From: an uncultured Parafilimonas sp. | Lineage (GTDB): Bacteria > Bacteroidota > Bacteroidia > Chitinophagales > Chitinophagaceae | NCBI GenBank assembly: GCA_903882935.1 | Contig: CAIRZB010000042.1 | Span: 21,833-85,832, forward strand | Direction of reading: 5' to 3' | DNA length: 64,000 nucleotides | Part shown: positions 25,301 through 34,534 of the stretch, in pieces | How positions within the stretch are numbered: position 1 is the stretch's first letter | Layout of the letters: every line of letters begins with the position of its first letter | Position numbers and translations under genes: made by a program | The notes under the pieces: model-generated | What the model was told of the DNA's origin: nothing | The model's input: only the letters and a program-made list of their open reading frames with translations | The model's database searches: none

Positions 25301-25368
25301 CCAGCGAAGGTAACCTTAACGTGTATTTGCCTAAAACCATCACAGGCGGTATAAAAATTGGCCTGTAA
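22321..25368 (+). CDS. SusC/RagA-type TonB-dependent outer-membrane transporter
   Basis: This 1015-residue protein has a signal peptide ('LLILLLLCLGINQAFSQ'), an N-terminal carboxypeptidase-like domain ('VKGKVLDEKGAPVSGASI', about residues 22-105), a TonB-box-like 'EVLVVAYG' and a plug with 'IRIRGIGSI' and 'PDDIESITVLKDAAT' plus 'ASIYGSRAANGVILVTTKK'. A 22-stranded barrel follows to the C-terminus. No STN/FecR-interaction domain is present, so it should not signal through an anti-sigma factor. The ATG at 22321 is chosen for the signal peptide. Together with SusD 41 bp downstream it imports an oligosaccharide, by context an arabinan or arabinogalactan fragment. Confidence 0.96.
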   Translation: MRKLLILLLLCLGINQAFSQSRTVKGKVLDEKGAPVSGASIQAKGTKIGTVSSDDGSFAISVPSSATTLVITSVNFTTQEVAVGDNLSITLKGTAGNLSEVLVVAYGQVKKTNLTGSLVTVKAGEVEDKPFTSVDKALQGAVAGLQSSSSSGAPGAATDIRIRGIGSITADANPLWVIDGAVATTGDLSTQTTTANALSSLNPDDIESITVLKDAATASIYGSRAANGVILVTTKKAKAGKTSINFSSENGSSSFAFKPTNKPLNSLESQTLLRQSLINAGYATDNTSADAIITDPNNGLGIDPNYTKTNTNWLDVVSRTGSQHQDNLSISGGDGKTQYYASGGLFNQVGTTLASDFKRYNGNLSVTHKANDRFTFTAGLNGSTSSQNTPNNSGYFANPQLAQFFLLPWYSPYNSDGSYKYNDPQNQFSLGGGIYNPVVQAAWNKYNLKQTVIRGNVSGEYKILDNVKFTSRYSGEYFDISEDQYLNPLYGDGYGTQGSSNSSYKRIYDWTWSNFADYKQNLNKAQDVYFDLKAGYEAYQQNVYILQAGGNKFPSTLALQYLASAATPTVAFSDVNSNTTNSLFSVADVNYKDRYVVSGSYRRDASSRFGANHKWANFYSVGGAWNINEEGFLKNSKLISLLKLRSSYGQNGNQSIGNYTALATFGFGNNYTGNPGSALNNVGNPDLTWEKNAIFNVGLDFGLFKNRLYGTVEYYSRNTTNLLLGVPLSLTAGVPNGTQNRNVGAMTNKGYEITLGGKPIVTKDFSWDVSVNLSHNTNKVTALYLNNPVPYGPFGQFNITVGHDIQEYYMQQWAGVNTTDGTPLWYTDGTHTKTTGKYGEAAPSLSGKSASPKYFGSFNNTFSYKGLSLQVQLYYNFGNYIDDIWGSYNSSDGAYLGIFNQMTDELAAWQKPGDKTNTPKIVYGGNNNSFYTSTRFVYKGDYIRLRNVDLSYAIPKTLLKKAHISSLLLYVRGTNLLTLGADKHLPFDPEAGVSSEGNLNVYLPKTITGGIKIGL

Positions 25369-25409
25369 CCAGCCGTTGTAATTATTTGCTGAACTCAAAT
25401 TGAATTAAC

Positions 25410-26828
25410 ATGAAAAAAAATACAAACAGATTTTATTGGATGGCGGTTTGCGCGGCGGTAATGCTGGCCGGTTGCGCAAAGGATTTTACCGTACAAACGC
25501 CTAAAGATTCCGTGCCGCTGGACCAAGCCTTGAATACCGTTAGTGCCCTTAACAACGCACTAGATGGCACATATGCACAACTAAGGGCTGTTGGCATATA
25601 CGGCCGCGACTATTTGGTGCTTGGCGACATACAGTCCGATAATACTTACGTTGAAGTTAGAAACTCGGGCAGGTATCTTTCACAATACAACTACAGCGTA
25701 ACAACCGGCGATGGCGTGGTTGGCGAAATGTGGAGTGCCGCCTACACTGGCATACAAAGGGCCAACCAAATCATCAATGCAAAGGTTACTGCCGCAGGCG
25801 CAGCTGCCGTAAAAGCACAGGCATATGCCATACGCGCACTGCTGTATTTTAAATTGGTGAATATTTTTGCCAAACCTTACACTGACGACCCTACGGCTTT
25901 GGGTGTACCCATTATTTTAACCTACGACCCGTATGTGCTGCCAAAACGCAACACCGTTAAAGAAGTGTATACCCAAATTGTGGCAGACTTACAAGCCGCC
26001 GTTAAGGATGCACCAGACTATACCAACTCAGTACACCTAAGCAAATATGCTGCCGAGGCGTTACTGGCAAGGGTTTACCTGTACATGGGCGACAACACCA
26101 ATGCAGAAACTGCCGCGGTTGACGTTATTAATAACAGTGGGTTTACGTTGGCCACCCCATCCGATTTAGGTGCTTTTTGGGCCAACCCTGCCATACAGAG
26201 CAACCAAGAGGAAGTAATGTTTGAGGTGGATGCCGATGCCATTAACAATAACGGTTATGATGACGTGGCCGGTATATATGTGGACGGCTACCAAGACCTT
26301 TACGCATCATCAAGTTTGTATAACTTATACACTTCAACCGATGTGCGCAAAAGCCTTATGACGCCAGGCGTTACCAAAAGCGGTGCCGGGGCGTACTTGG
26401 TATACAAATTTCCCAATGCGTTAAATGCAGACAGGGACAATTTGAAAGTGATACGCCTTGCAGAGGTGTACCTGATAGCCGCCGAAGCAGCTTTGCCAGC
26501 CAACGAGGGTGCAGCATTAACCTATTTAAATACCTTGGTATCGCAACGTGACCCAGGGCTGGTATATTCCTCCACTGGCAGCCAACTGCTGACAGATATT
26601 GTGAACGAAAGAAGGAAGGAGCTTGCTTTTGAAGGCGACCGCTTTTACGACCTTAACAGGCTTAAAAAAGCCATCACCCGCAAATCAAACCCAGGTGCCA
26701 TACCCGCCGGGCAGGGCAATGTAAACTTAAACATTGCCTACCCCGACACTAGGCGTGTTGCCCCTATTCCGCTTTCTGAAATTCAGGCGAATGCAAACAT
26801 AGCCGGCCAGCAAAACCCGGGTTATTAG
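25410..26828 (+). CDS. SusD/RagB-type glycan-binding lipoprotein
   Basis: This 472-residue protein has a lipobox 'VMLAGC' (Cys about residue 22), an N-terminal SusD-like TPR region ('LNNALDGTYAQLRAVGIYGR', 'WSAAYTGIQRANQIINA', 'AQAYAIRALLYFKLVNIFAK') and the C-terminal RagB/SusD ending 'NERRKELAFEGDRFYDL' with 'RRVAPIPLSEIQANANI'. It forms the lid of the SusC barrel on the cell surface and binds the incoming oligosaccharide. It is second gene of the susCD pair. Confidence 0.96.
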   Translation: MKKNTNRFYWMAVCAAVMLAGCAKDFTVQTPKDSVPLDQALNTVSALNNALDGTYAQLRAVGIYGRDYLVLGDIQSDNTYVEVRNSGRYLSQYNYSVTTGDGVVGEMWSAAYTGIQRANQIINAKVTAAGAAAVKAQAYAIRALLYFKLVNIFAKPYTDDPTALGVPIILTYDPYVLPKRNTVKEVYTQIVADLQAAVKDAPDYTNSVHLSKYAAEALLARVYLYMGDNTNAETAAVDVINNSGFTLATPSDLGAFWANPAIQSNQEEVMFEVDADAINNNGYDDVAGIYVDGYQDLYASSSLYNLYTSTDVRKSLMTPGVTKSGAGAYLVYKFPNALNADRDNLKVIRLAEVYLIAAEAALPANEGAALTYLNTLVSQRDPGLVYSSTGSQLLTDIVNERRKELAFEGDRFYDLNRLKKAITRKSNPGAIPAGQGNVNLNIAYPDTRRVAPIPLSEIQANANIAGQQNPGY

Positions 26829-26860
26829 CAATAGCGCATGTTAATTGAACAATATAAGAG

Positions 26861-26887
26861 CCGTCCTTAACTAGGGCGGCTTTTTAA
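26861..26887 (+). terminator. Terminator of the susCD transcript
   Basis: AGCCGTCCT, loop TAACT, AGGGCGGCT (one G-T pair), then five T. It lies about 35 bp after the susD stop. Confidence 0.8.
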
Positions 26888-27165
26888 TTGGCGACAAAAT
26901 AGGGTTGGGCGATACTAATAAAACACCGCAGACTTACAGGGATAATCTCGAAAGGGCAGGCGCATCTTCATGCACTGCCTGCGAGCCTTGGAAGCTATAG
27001 CCTTTTGCGTTTATCGCATGCTGTAATTGATTAAATTCGGACGGGTATTAGTCCGTTTACCCGCAAAAAAACACCGACACCCTATTAAACCCACAGCCAA
27101 TGATGGTTACCATACAAAGCACGCCCATCTTTTATACATTGTTGCCCGCCTTGCCGTGGTTTGGC

Positions 27166-27197
27166 AAATAAAAAAGCCGCACAAAATTTTGTGCGGC
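27166..27197 (-). terminator. Terminator of the lactonase gene
   Basis: GCCGCACAAAA / TTTTGTGCGGC is a perfect 22-bp palindrome (27176-27197) followed on the minus strand by TTTTTTATTT. It lies 24 bp downstream of the lactonase stop. Confidence 0.85.
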
Positions 27198-27220
27198 CTA
27201 CAATATTGCCATTACAAAGG

Positions 27221-28360
27221 TTAATTTACCGGTACCATCTTCAAACAAACAGGGGAAGGCACTTCAATTGTTACGTGGGTGTCTTCCAAAATGCCAAAGT
27301 TTTTATTGATGATGAATATCTGTATGTTATTGCCGTCGCGGTTGGCCACCAGCAAAAAACGGCCGGTGGGGTCAATCATAAAATTGCGGGGGTGTATGCC
27401 CACTGGTTGGTGCCCATTGGGTACCAATGTACCGTCGCTGCTAACCTTGTACATGGTAATGTCGTTAGCAGTTGCACGGTTAGTGGTGTACAAAAACTTG
27501 CCGTTGGGGCTAATGTCAATCTCAGCACTGCCTTTGTCGTCCTTGGTTTTGGTATTGTCCGACTCGATGGTTTGTATCGCCGTCAACTGCCCATCGGCAC
27601 TGTTGTATTGGTAGGCAATCACATTGCCAGACAGCTCGTTTAATAAGTATGCAAATTTTTTATCGGGGCTAAACACAAAATGGCGTGGGCCGCTACCGTC
27701 AGGTATTTCGTAATACGCAGGGTCCAGCGCAGTTAAAGGGGCGTTGGCATCGGTTGGCTTAAAGCTATAGCGGTACAGGCGGTCGTTACCCAAGTCGGCC
27801 GCATACAGGTATTTTTGGTCGGGGCTAAATACGGTACTGTGCACATGCGGCATCTCTTGCCGTTTAACGTTTACGCCGTAACCATCGTGGGCAATTACTT
27901 GCACAGCTGGTTGCAGGCCGCCATCGGCACCGGTTTTCAACACGGCCATGTTGCCGCCGCTGTAATTGGCCACCACCACATTTTTACCAGATGAATCAAT
28001 GGTTATGTAGCATGGGTCGTCGCCACCTGCGGGCTGTTTGTTTATCAAGGTAAGGCTGCCTTTTTTCTTATCCAAGCTAAACGCGCTAACAGCACCGGGT
28101 GTAGCGTCGCCATGGTCCTCGTTTACAGCATATACATATTTCTGGTCCTTTGAAATGGCCAAAAAGGAAGGGTTTGATGTTTTAACGGAGCCAACCAAGT
28201 TGCTCTCGTTCCTGTTGGGGTTAAACCGGAATACATAAATACCGTCGCTTTTGCTGGGGGCATTGGTGTAGGTGCCTACCAACAAATAATAGATGGGGTT
28301 TTGTGCATGCACAAACGAAATTGACAAGAGCAACAAAACTGCAAGCAGAATTTTTTTCAT
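27221..28360 (-). CDS. Exported lactonase, 7-bladed beta-propeller (YbhE/Pgl type)
   Basis: This 379-residue protein has a signal peptide ('LLAVLLLLSISFVHAQ') and the lactonase family propeller (PF10282): 'YYLLVGTYTNAPSKSDGIYV', 'DDPCYITIDSSGKNVVVANY', 'PHVHSTVFSPDQKYLYAADL', 'GSGPRHFVFSPDKKFAYLLN' and 'HPRNFMIDPTGRFLLVANRD'. Cytosolic relatives hydrolyse 6-phosphogluconolactone. This exported form more likely acts on a free sugar lactone, for example an aldonolactone, but the substrate is inferred. It converges on susD and has its own terminator. Confidence 0.88.
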   Translation of the reverse strand: MKKILLAVLLLLSISFVHAQNPIYYLLVGTYTNAPSKSDGIYVFRFNPNRNESNLVGSVKTSNPSFLAISKDQKYVYAVNEDHGDATPGAVSAFSLDKKKGSLTLINKQPAGGDDPCYITIDSSGKNVVVANYSGGNMAVLKTGADGGLQPAVQVIAHDGYGVNVKRQEMPHVHSTVFSPDQKYLYAADLGNDRLYRYSFKPTDANAPLTALDPAYYEIPDGSGPRHFVFSPDKKFAYLLNELSGNVIAYQYNSADGQLTAIQTIESDNTKTKDDKGSAEIDISPNGKFLYTTNRATANDITMYKVSSDGTLVPNGHQPVGIHPRNFMIDPTGRFLLVANRDGNNIQIFIINKNFGILEDTHVTIEVPSPVCLKMVPVN

Positions 28361-28467
28361 GAATAATTTTTTAAAAGTTCTCTAAGATAATACGAAATGG
28401 CCAACCGTTTTATTATCACCGCAATTCTTAACAAATGCTAAAAAAAAGCCGCCGCCAACCGCCGCCG

Positions 28468-28947
28468 TTATGTTACTGACTCAGGCCACAGCGGCAACGC
28501 CTCCAACGGCACCAGCGCCCCGCCCTGCCTGCTAAAAACCGCCGCATAAAGCCCGTTGGTAATGGTAAGGTACGGTACAGGCACGCTCATGTTATAGGTT
28601 AAAATTTGCCGTAGCACCAAATCATCCAGCGGTACCTCCATTTCCTTGCACTCCACAATCATCCAAGGCGCGCCTTGGCAATACACCACTATATCGCACC
28701 GTTTTTTAACATCGTGCAGCCAAATTTCTTTTTCCACCGCCATCAGAGCGGCGGGGTACCCATGCACTTGGGCCAGGTATTGTATAAAATTTTGCCGCAC
28801 CCATTCCTCGGGCGTAAGCCGCACCCATTTTTTGCGGATATCATCCCATATCAATTCCTTACCCTGCGCCTCCTTCATTTTAAAAGTATATTCAGGGTAT
28901 TTAATTTTTACCATGGGCAAATGTAACATTTGAAATTGCGGATTCAA
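28468..28947 (-). CDS. Stand-alone HsdR-N-terminal-like nuclease-fold protein
   Basis: This 159-residue protein matches the type I restriction HsdR N-terminal domain family (PF13588): 'WVRQNFIQYLAQVHGYPAAL', 'VEKEIWLHDVKKRCDIVVY', 'APWMIVECKEMEVPLDD' and 'LRQILTYNMSVPVPYLTITN'. The D...ECK arrangement is a PD-(D/E)xK nuclease core. There is no helicase domain and no hsdM/hsdS nearby. Such solo proteins are very common in Bacteroidota and are probably housekeeping, with unknown function. The first ATG is used; the one at about residue 8 is an alternative. Confidence 0.85.
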   Translation of the reverse strand: MNPQFQMLHLPMVKIKYPEYTFKMKEAQGKELIWDDIRKKWVRLTPEEWVRQNFIQYLAQVHGYPAALMAVEKEIWLHDVKKRCDIVVYCQGAPWMIVECKEMEVPLDDLVLRQILTYNMSVPVPYLTITNGLYAAVFSRQGGALVPLEALPLWPESVT

Positions 28948-29247
28948 TGCCTTTTAATTTAGCCTTTATGTAGGTTGTGTGGGCATTGCAGAAGGCACTC
29001 GTACAGCTTTGTGTCTTCACAAATCACTTAGTTGAAAGACATGGATTGCTGATTTGATGATTTTAAGATATATAGACGCACCTATAAGCCCTTATTTACT
29101 TACGCCAGCTATGAGGTTATTACCTAGACCGTTGAAACTATCGGGTATTATGGGAAGTGATAAAATAACTCAATATCTTAACAGCAACTGCCGCCACCAC
29201 CCCAAAACAGACCGCATGTTTTTAGTAATTTTGTTAAATTTCTCACG
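28948..29247. other. Divergent intergenic region upstream of AMP nucleosidase
   Basis: This 300-bp region holds one exact TAnnTTTG box, TAATTTTG at 29226-29233, 14 bp before the AMP nucleosidase ATG; no -33 TTG is placed correctly, so promoter assignment is weak. Nothing else is seen. Confidence 0.4.
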
Positions 29248-30018
29248 ATGAAAACAAAAGAGGAGATTGTAAATAACTGGCTGCCGCGGTACACCGGTGA
29301 GGAATTGAAAAATTTTGGCGGGTACATATTGCTCACCAACTTCAGTAATTATGTTGAGTTGTTTGCGGCTTGGGGCAAGGTTAAGGTGGTAGGGCGAGAC
29401 AGGCCTTTTCAGTGTGCCACAGCTGACGGCATAACCATTATTAATTTTGGCATGGGCAGCCCCGGCGCAGCCACGGTTATAGACCTGCTGTCGGCCATAA
29501 AACCCCAAGCGGTGTTGTTTTTGGGCAAATGCGGCGGGCTAAAAAAACGAAACAATATTGGCGACCTGATACTGCCCATCGCGGGTATACGCGGCGAGGG
29601 CACCAGCAATGATTACTTCCCCCCTGAAGTACCGGCACTGCCCGCGTTTGCGTTGCAAAAAGCTATTTCGACCACCATACGCGATTACAAAGTAGACTAT
29701 TGGACGGGTACCGTGTACACCACCAACCGCCGCGTGTGGGAGCACGACGAGGTGTTTAAAGATTACCTGAAAAAAATTCGCGCCTACGCCATTGACATGG
29801 AAACTGCCACCATTTTCTCCGTGGGCTTTTACAACAAAATACCCACGGGTGCACTTTTGCTGGTAAGCGACCAACCGATGATACCCGAGGGCGTTAAAAC
29901 CAGCGAAAGCGATAAAAATGTTACCGCCCAATTTGCCGAGCAACACTTAAAAATTGGCATCGATTCGTTAAAGCAGCTCATTAACAAAGGGCTTACGGTT
30001 AGGCATTTGCAGTTTTAG
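29248..30018 (+). CDS. amn: AMP nucleosidase
   Basis: This 256-residue member of the nucleoside phosphorylase superfamily hydrolyses AMP to adenine and ribose-5-phosphate. Marks are 'GMGSPGAATVIDLL', 'VLFLGKCGGLKK', 'GTSNDYFPPEVPALPAFALQ', 'YAIDMETATIFSVGF' and 'ALLLVSDQPMIPEGVK'. The length is that of the short Bacteroidota type, lacking the N-terminal regulatory domain of the E. coli enzyme. It could recycle ribose-5-phosphate from adenylate and tune energy charge. Confidence 0.9.
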   Translation: MKTKEEIVNNWLPRYTGEELKNFGGYILLTNFSNYVELFAAWGKVKVVGRDRPFQCATADGITIINFGMGSPGAATVIDLLSAIKPQAVLFLGKCGGLKKRNNIGDLILPIAGIRGEGTSNDYFPPEVPALPAFALQKAISTTIRDYKVDYWTGTVYTTNRRVWEHDEVFKDYLKKIRAYAIDMETATIFSVGFYNKIPTGALLLVSDQPMIPEGVKTSESDKNVTAQFAEQHLKIGIDSLKQLINKGLTVRHLQF

Positions 30019-30447
30019 TAGAAACGTGGTAGTTATTCCGGGCAACGGCCCTAAAAAAACATCTATTGTAATAAACTACCCTTGTTTTACGCCCCTATTG
30101 TTTTTCTTGCGCAAACCGTATAAGCACCAGCGCCTACCCCCAACCTTGCTATTGGCCAGTCTCAGGCATGAGGCTAACATTCGTCAGCAAAAAGTACACA
30201 AACCCCCATTAATTTTGGCACCATATGGCTATTTGCAATAGTGGCCACCATGGGTACCATCATGCATATTAAATAACCCACAAACAACAACCTACACCTT
30301 AGCATTACACGTTTTGGGCTGCGGTGCTGTTGTTGCCAAATATGGCACAGTTAGTGTTTACATAATCTGCCCGATGAGTGCTTGGGCGACCTATTTAGCA
30401 AAAACATTGGGCAAAAACAGCTTTACACAAATATTTGACAACAACTT
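30019..30447. other. Upstream region of acetate kinase
   Basis: This 429-bp gap has no gene. CAGCTTTAC at 30418-30426 resembles the -7 element of the four-copy promoter family (compare CAGTTTTAC at 37543), but the upstream activator motif is absent at the expected place. The small inverted repeat TGCCA-AATA-TGGCA lies near 30335. Function unproven. Confidence 0.4.
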
Positions 30448-31644
30448 ATGCAACTAGAAAATTCAACGGTGTTAACCATCAACGGCGGCTCATCCAGCAT
30501 AAAGTTTGCGGTATATGAAATGGCCGGCAACATGGTTTGCACCCTGTCGGGAAAAATAACCCGCATCGGCACCGGCAGCCCAGACTTTATAGTTACCTAC
30601 AACAGAAGCCTTGAAACAAACAGCATTCCCTTTAAAGCCGCCAACTTTAAAGAAGCCGCCGGGTTTTTGGCCGATTGGCTGGAAAGGCAGCCCGGATTTG
30701 CGCAAATTACTTGCATAGGCCACCGCGTAGTGCACGGCCTTAAACATACCCATGCGGAAATAATCCGCGACCGCTTATTGGCGGAGTTAACCGGCATTAC
30801 TGCCTACGACCCCGACCACCTGCCCGCAGAAATTGAAATGGTGCAAACATTTAAAGCCCGCCACCCCGGCTTGATGCAGGTGGCATGCTTTGACACCGCC
30901 TTCCATACCACCATGCCGCGTGTGGCTAAAATACTGCCCATACCACGCCGCTTTGATGCAGCGGGCATACAGCGGTACGGCTTTCACGGGCTGTCGTACA
31001 CCTACCTAATGCAAAGCCTTACCGCCGCAGTGGGGGATGTGGCTGCAAACGGCAGGGTAATACTGGCGCACCTTGGCAGCGGGGCCAGCCTGGCCGCAGT
31101 AAAAAATGGCCAAAGCGTTGATACCACCATGGGTTTTACGCCCGTGGGCGGGATGGTAATGGGTACCCGCACCGGCGACATAGACCCCGGCGTTGCCTGG
31201 TACATGATGCAGAGTGAGGCGATGACACCCGAACAGTTTAACAGCATTATCAACCACGAGTCGGGGCTGCTGGGCGTATCTGGCCTTAGTGCCGACATGC
31301 AGGACTTGCTAAGTGCAGAAAAAACAGACGTTCAAGCGGCAGAAGCGGTGGAGCTTTTTTGTTATTCGGCAAAAAAATGGATTGGCGCTTTTACCGCCGT
31401 GTTGGGCGGCGTAGATATTCTGGTGTTTTCCGGAGGGGTTGGGGAAAACGCGCCCATTATACGCAAGCGGATATGCGAGGGCCTTGGATACCTTGGCATT
31501 ACCATTGACGAGGGGAAGAACGACCTGAATGCCCCCATTATTTCAAGCACGGACGGTATAGTAAAGGTGATGGTTATACCCACCGACGAAGAATTGATGC
31601 TTGCAAAAAGCGCAACGGCTATTTACGCCGTGGCCAAACCATAG
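30448..31644 (+). CDS. ackA: Acetate kinase
   Basis: This 398-residue cytosolic enzyme of the ASKHA fold transfers phosphate between acetyl phosphate and ADP, giving acetate and ATP. Motifs: 'TINGGSSSIKFAVYE' (phosphate 1), 'CFDTAFHTTMP' (catalytic Asp and His nearby), 'RYGFHGLSYTYL', 'LGSGASLAAVKNGQSVDTTM', 'GFTPVGGMVMGTRTGDIDPG' and 'FSGGVGENAPIIRKRIC'. The length is standard. It precedes phosphoketolase by 76 bp, the usual pairing for using acetyl phosphate produced by that enzyme. Confidence 0.97.
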   Translation: MQLENSTVLTINGGSSSIKFAVYEMAGNMVCTLSGKITRIGTGSPDFIVTYNRSLETNSIPFKAANFKEAAGFLADWLERQPGFAQITCIGHRVVHGLKHTHAEIIRDRLLAELTGITAYDPDHLPAEIEMVQTFKARHPGLMQVACFDTAFHTTMPRVAKILPIPRRFDAAGIQRYGFHGLSYTYLMQSLTAAVGDVAANGRVILAHLGSGASLAAVKNGQSVDTTMGFTPVGGMVMGTRTGDIDPGVAWYMMQSEAMTPEQFNSIINHESGLLGVSGLSADMQDLLSAEKTDVQAAEAVELFCYSAKKWIGAFTAVLGGVDILVFSGGVGENAPIIRKRICEGLGYLGITIDEGKNDLNAPIISSTDGIVKVMVIPTDEELMLAKSATAIYAVAKP

Positions 31645-31720
31645 GGTTAGGTAATCCGCAACGTTTCATTAAAAACCGGCTACGTGCTGTGGAGTATAAA
31701 AAAAACAAAAATTTACATAC

Positions 31721-34105
31721 ATGCAACAACAACCTACCTACGCCGGACAAGAACAGCTACCGGAAGGGCTTTTACAAAAAATGGATGCCTATTGGCGGGC
31801 AGCCAACTACCTATCGGTGGGGCAAATTTACCTACACGACAACCCACTGCTGAAAGAGCCCCTAAAGCCTGAGCATATTAAAAACATGCTGCTGGGCCAC
31901 TGGGGCACAACGCCGGGGCAAAACTTTATTTATGTGCACCTAAACCGTATTATCAAAAAGCACGACCTTAATATGCTCTATATATCCGGGCCGGGCCACG
32001 GCGGACCGGCACTGGTGGGTAACACCTATTTGGAAGGCACCTACAGTGAGGTGTACCCCAATATTACGCAAGATGAGGACGGGTTGAAAAAACTGTTCAC
32101 CCAGTTTTCCTTCCCCGGGGGTATACCCAGCCACGTGTCGCCGGAATGCCCCGGCAGCATGCACGAGGGCGGGGAACTTGGCTACTCACTAAGCCATGCC
32201 TTTGGAGCGGTGTTTGACAACCCCGATTTAATTGCGGCCTGTATTGTGGGCGACGGCGAGGCTGAAACAGGCCCGCTGGCCACAGCTTGGCACAGCAACA
32301 AATTTCTACACCCCGCCACAGACGGCGTGGTACTGCCGATACTGCACTTAAACGGCTATAAAATAGCCAACCCAACCATACTGGCGCGCATAGGGCATGA
32401 GGAACTGAAGCAACTGTTTATCGGGTATGGCTGGAAACCTTATTTTGTGGAAGGTGACGACCCTATGCGGGTGCATTACGCCATGGCCAAGGTACTGGAC
32501 GAAGTGATGGCAGACATTAATGCCATAAAAAACGCCGCCGCGCAAGATGCCAACCTGCCACGCCCCAGCTGGCCCATGATTGTGTTAAAAACACCCAAAG
32601 GCTGGACGGGGCCTAAAATTGTAAACGGCCTACCTATCGAAGGCACCTTTAGGGCGCACCAAGTGCCCATAACCGACCCGGCCACCAACCCGGCGCACCT
32701 TGCGCAGTTGGAGGAATGGATGAAAAGCTACAAGCCGGAGGAACTGTTTGACGATGCCGGGCGTTTGGTACCCGAGCTGGCCGAGCTGGCCCCCGAGGGT
32801 GAACAGCGCATGGGAGCCAACCCACACACCAACGGCGGCCTGCTACTGGAAGACCTGCGCATGCCCGATTTTAGGGATTATGCCATACCGATACCCACCC
32901 GCAGCGTTATGGGCATTGGCGACACGCTGGTGGTAGGCAAATTTGTACGGGATGTTATCCGGCTGAATGAAGACCAGCGGAACTTTAGGGTTTTTGGGCC
33001 TGACGAAACACTCTCCAATAAATTAAATGCGGTGTTTGAAGCCACCAACCGCCAATGGCAAGCCGAAACCGTTGCCAACGATGAGTTTTTGGCCAAATAC
33101 GGCCGGGTGATGGAGGTACTGAGCGAACACCAATGCGAAGGCTGGCTGGAAGGCTACCTGCTAACAGGCAGGCACGGACTGTTTAACAGCTACGAGGCCT
33201 TCATACATATCATTGACAGCATGTTTAACCAGCATGCCAAATGGTTAAAAATAACCGCAGGCATACCCTGGCGCAGAAAAATAGCCTCGCTCAACTACCT
33301 GCTTTCCTCGCATGTATGGCGGCAGGACCATAATGGTTTTACCCACCAAGACCCCGGTTTTATTGACCATGTGGTGAACAAAAAAGCGGAAATAGTTCGT
33401 GTGTACCTGCCACCGGATGCCAACTGCCTGCTGAGTGTGATGGACCACTGCCTGCGCAGCCGGCATTATGTAAATGTTATGGTAGCGGGCAAACACCCAT
33501 CCCCCCAGTGGCTTACCATGGACGAGGCCGTTACCCATTGCACCAAAGGCATAGGCATTTGGGATTGGGCCAGCAACGATGAAGGCCAAGACCCAGACTT
33601 GGTGATGGCTTGTGCCGGCGATGTGCCAACCTTGGAAACCCTGGCTGCCGTTTGCATACTGCGGGCCAACATACCCACCCTAAAAATACGCGTGGTAAAC
33701 GTAGTTGACCTTATGAAGCTGCAGCCCCAAAGCGAACACCCGCATGGCTTAAGCGATGCAGATTTTGACATGCTGTTTACCAAAAACAAACCGGTAATAT
33801 TCGCCTTCCATGGTTATCCTTGGTTGATACACCGCCTAACCTACCGGCGCACCAACCACGGCAACCTGCATGTGCGGGGCTACAAGGAAGAAGGCACCAT
33901 AACCACCCCGTTTGACATGACGGTACTGAACGACATGGACCGTTTTCACCTGGTACAGGATGTTATTGAACGCCTGCCTCAACTGGGCAATACTTGCAGC
34001 CATCTAAAACAGGCCATGCAGGACAAACTGATTGAACACAGCCTGTACATACGCAAAAACGGAGAAGACATGCCGGAAATTAGGCATTGGAAATGGGAGG
34101 TGTAG
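31721..34105 (+). CDS. xfp: Phosphoketolase (xylulose-5-P / fructose-6-P)
   Basis: This 794-residue thiamine-diphosphate enzyme cleaves xylulose-5-phosphate (and often fructose-6-phosphate) with phosphate to acetyl phosphate and glyceraldehyde-3-phosphate (or erythrose-4-phosphate). Seen are '[18 protein letters not shown]', '[20 protein letters not shown]', '[20 protein letters not shown]', the ThDP/Mg motif '[15 protein letters not shown]', '[11 protein letters not shown]' and '[18 protein letters not shown]'. Full length for the family (~790-820). With acetate kinase it yields ATP; with araBDA in the same window it offers a short route for pentoses. Confidence 0.97.
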   Translation: MQQQPTYAGQEQLPEGLLQKMDAYWRAANYLSVGQIYLHDNPLLKEPLKPEHIKNMLLGHWGTTPGQNFIYVHLNRIIKKHDLNMLYISGPGHGGPALVGNTYLEGTYSEVYPNITQDEDGLKKLFTQFSFPGGIPSHVSPECPGSMHEGGELGYSLSHAFGAVFDNPDLIAACIVGDGEAETGPLATAWHSNKFLHPATDGVVLPILHLNGYKIANPTILARIGHEELKQLFIGYGWKPYFVEGDDPMRVHYAMAKVLDEVMADINAIKNAAAQDANLPRPSWPMIVLKTPKGWTGPKIVNGLPIEGTFRAHQVPITDPATNPAHLAQLEEWMKSYKPEELFDDAGRLVPELAELAPEGEQRMGANPHTNGGLLLEDLRMPDFRDYAIPIPTRSVMGIGDTLVVGKFVRDVIRLNEDQRNFRVFGPDETLSNKLNAVFEATNRQWQAETVANDEFLAKYGRVMEVLSEHQCEGWLEGYLLTGRHGLFNSYEAFIHIIDSMFNQHAKWLKITAGIPWRRKIASLNYLLSSHVWRQDHNGFTHQDPGFIDHVVNKKAEIVRVYLPPDANCLLSVMDHCLRSRHYVNVMVAGKHPSPQWLTMDEAVTHCTKGIGIWDWASNDEGQDPDLVMACAGDVPTLETLAAVCILRANIPTLKIRVVNVVDLMKLQPQSEHPHGLSDADFDMLFTKNKPVIFAFHGYPWLIHRLTYRRTNHGNLHVRGYKEEGTITTPFDMTVLNDMDRFHLVQDVIERLPQLGNTCSHLKQAMQDKLIEHSLYIRKNGEDMPEIRHWKWEV

Positions 34106-34534
34106 AGGGATGCGAGGAGCGACCGTTGGAAAAAGTAAACTATTAAAAGCAGCCGAATCCAATAACACAAGGAGTGTTCAAAATGAACACCCTTCATCGC
34201 AATAATTTTTTGCAAGAAAGTCTAGCTGACCACAAGGCAAAAGCAAAGAATATTTTTGAATAAAAAAAATAAAAACACAACAAAGCTTGTAAATATCAAA
34301 ACAAAATAGTACTTTATGATTTTATAATACTGTCCGCTAAAAAATCGATATTTTGCCATTTTCAATCACCTTGTCGCTATTGCTCTTCGTGGAAATGAGT
34401 ACAGATTTACTAATTACCTGAAGTAAATTAGTATCTCCATTCGAGGAATAGAGAATTAATTCGGCGAATTTTTTTTGGCCAGCAATATAACTAGCAGGAA
34501 TATAAAAACATTATGCATCATTAAATAAAACGGT
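34106..34534. other. AT-rich region before the Z1 ATPase cassette
   Basis: A hairpin GTGTTCA-aaa-TGAACAC lies at 34174-34190 and may end the phosphoketolase transcript. From ~34240 the composition turns strongly AT-rich and stays so through the next two genes, marking a probable boundary of transferred DNA. No direct repeats or attachment site could be found by eye. Confidence 0.5.

Larger units (their letters stand above)
26829..27220. other. Convergent intergenic region with two terminators
   Basis: Apart from the plus-strand terminator at 26861-26887 and the minus-strand terminator at 27166-27197, no gene or known element is visible in this 392-bp gap. Confidence 0.6.

Noticed and set aside
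30361..30426. Fifth copy of the AraC-type promoter before ackA
   Set aside because: The -7-like CAGCTTTAC fits, but neither half of the activator motif is at the right place.
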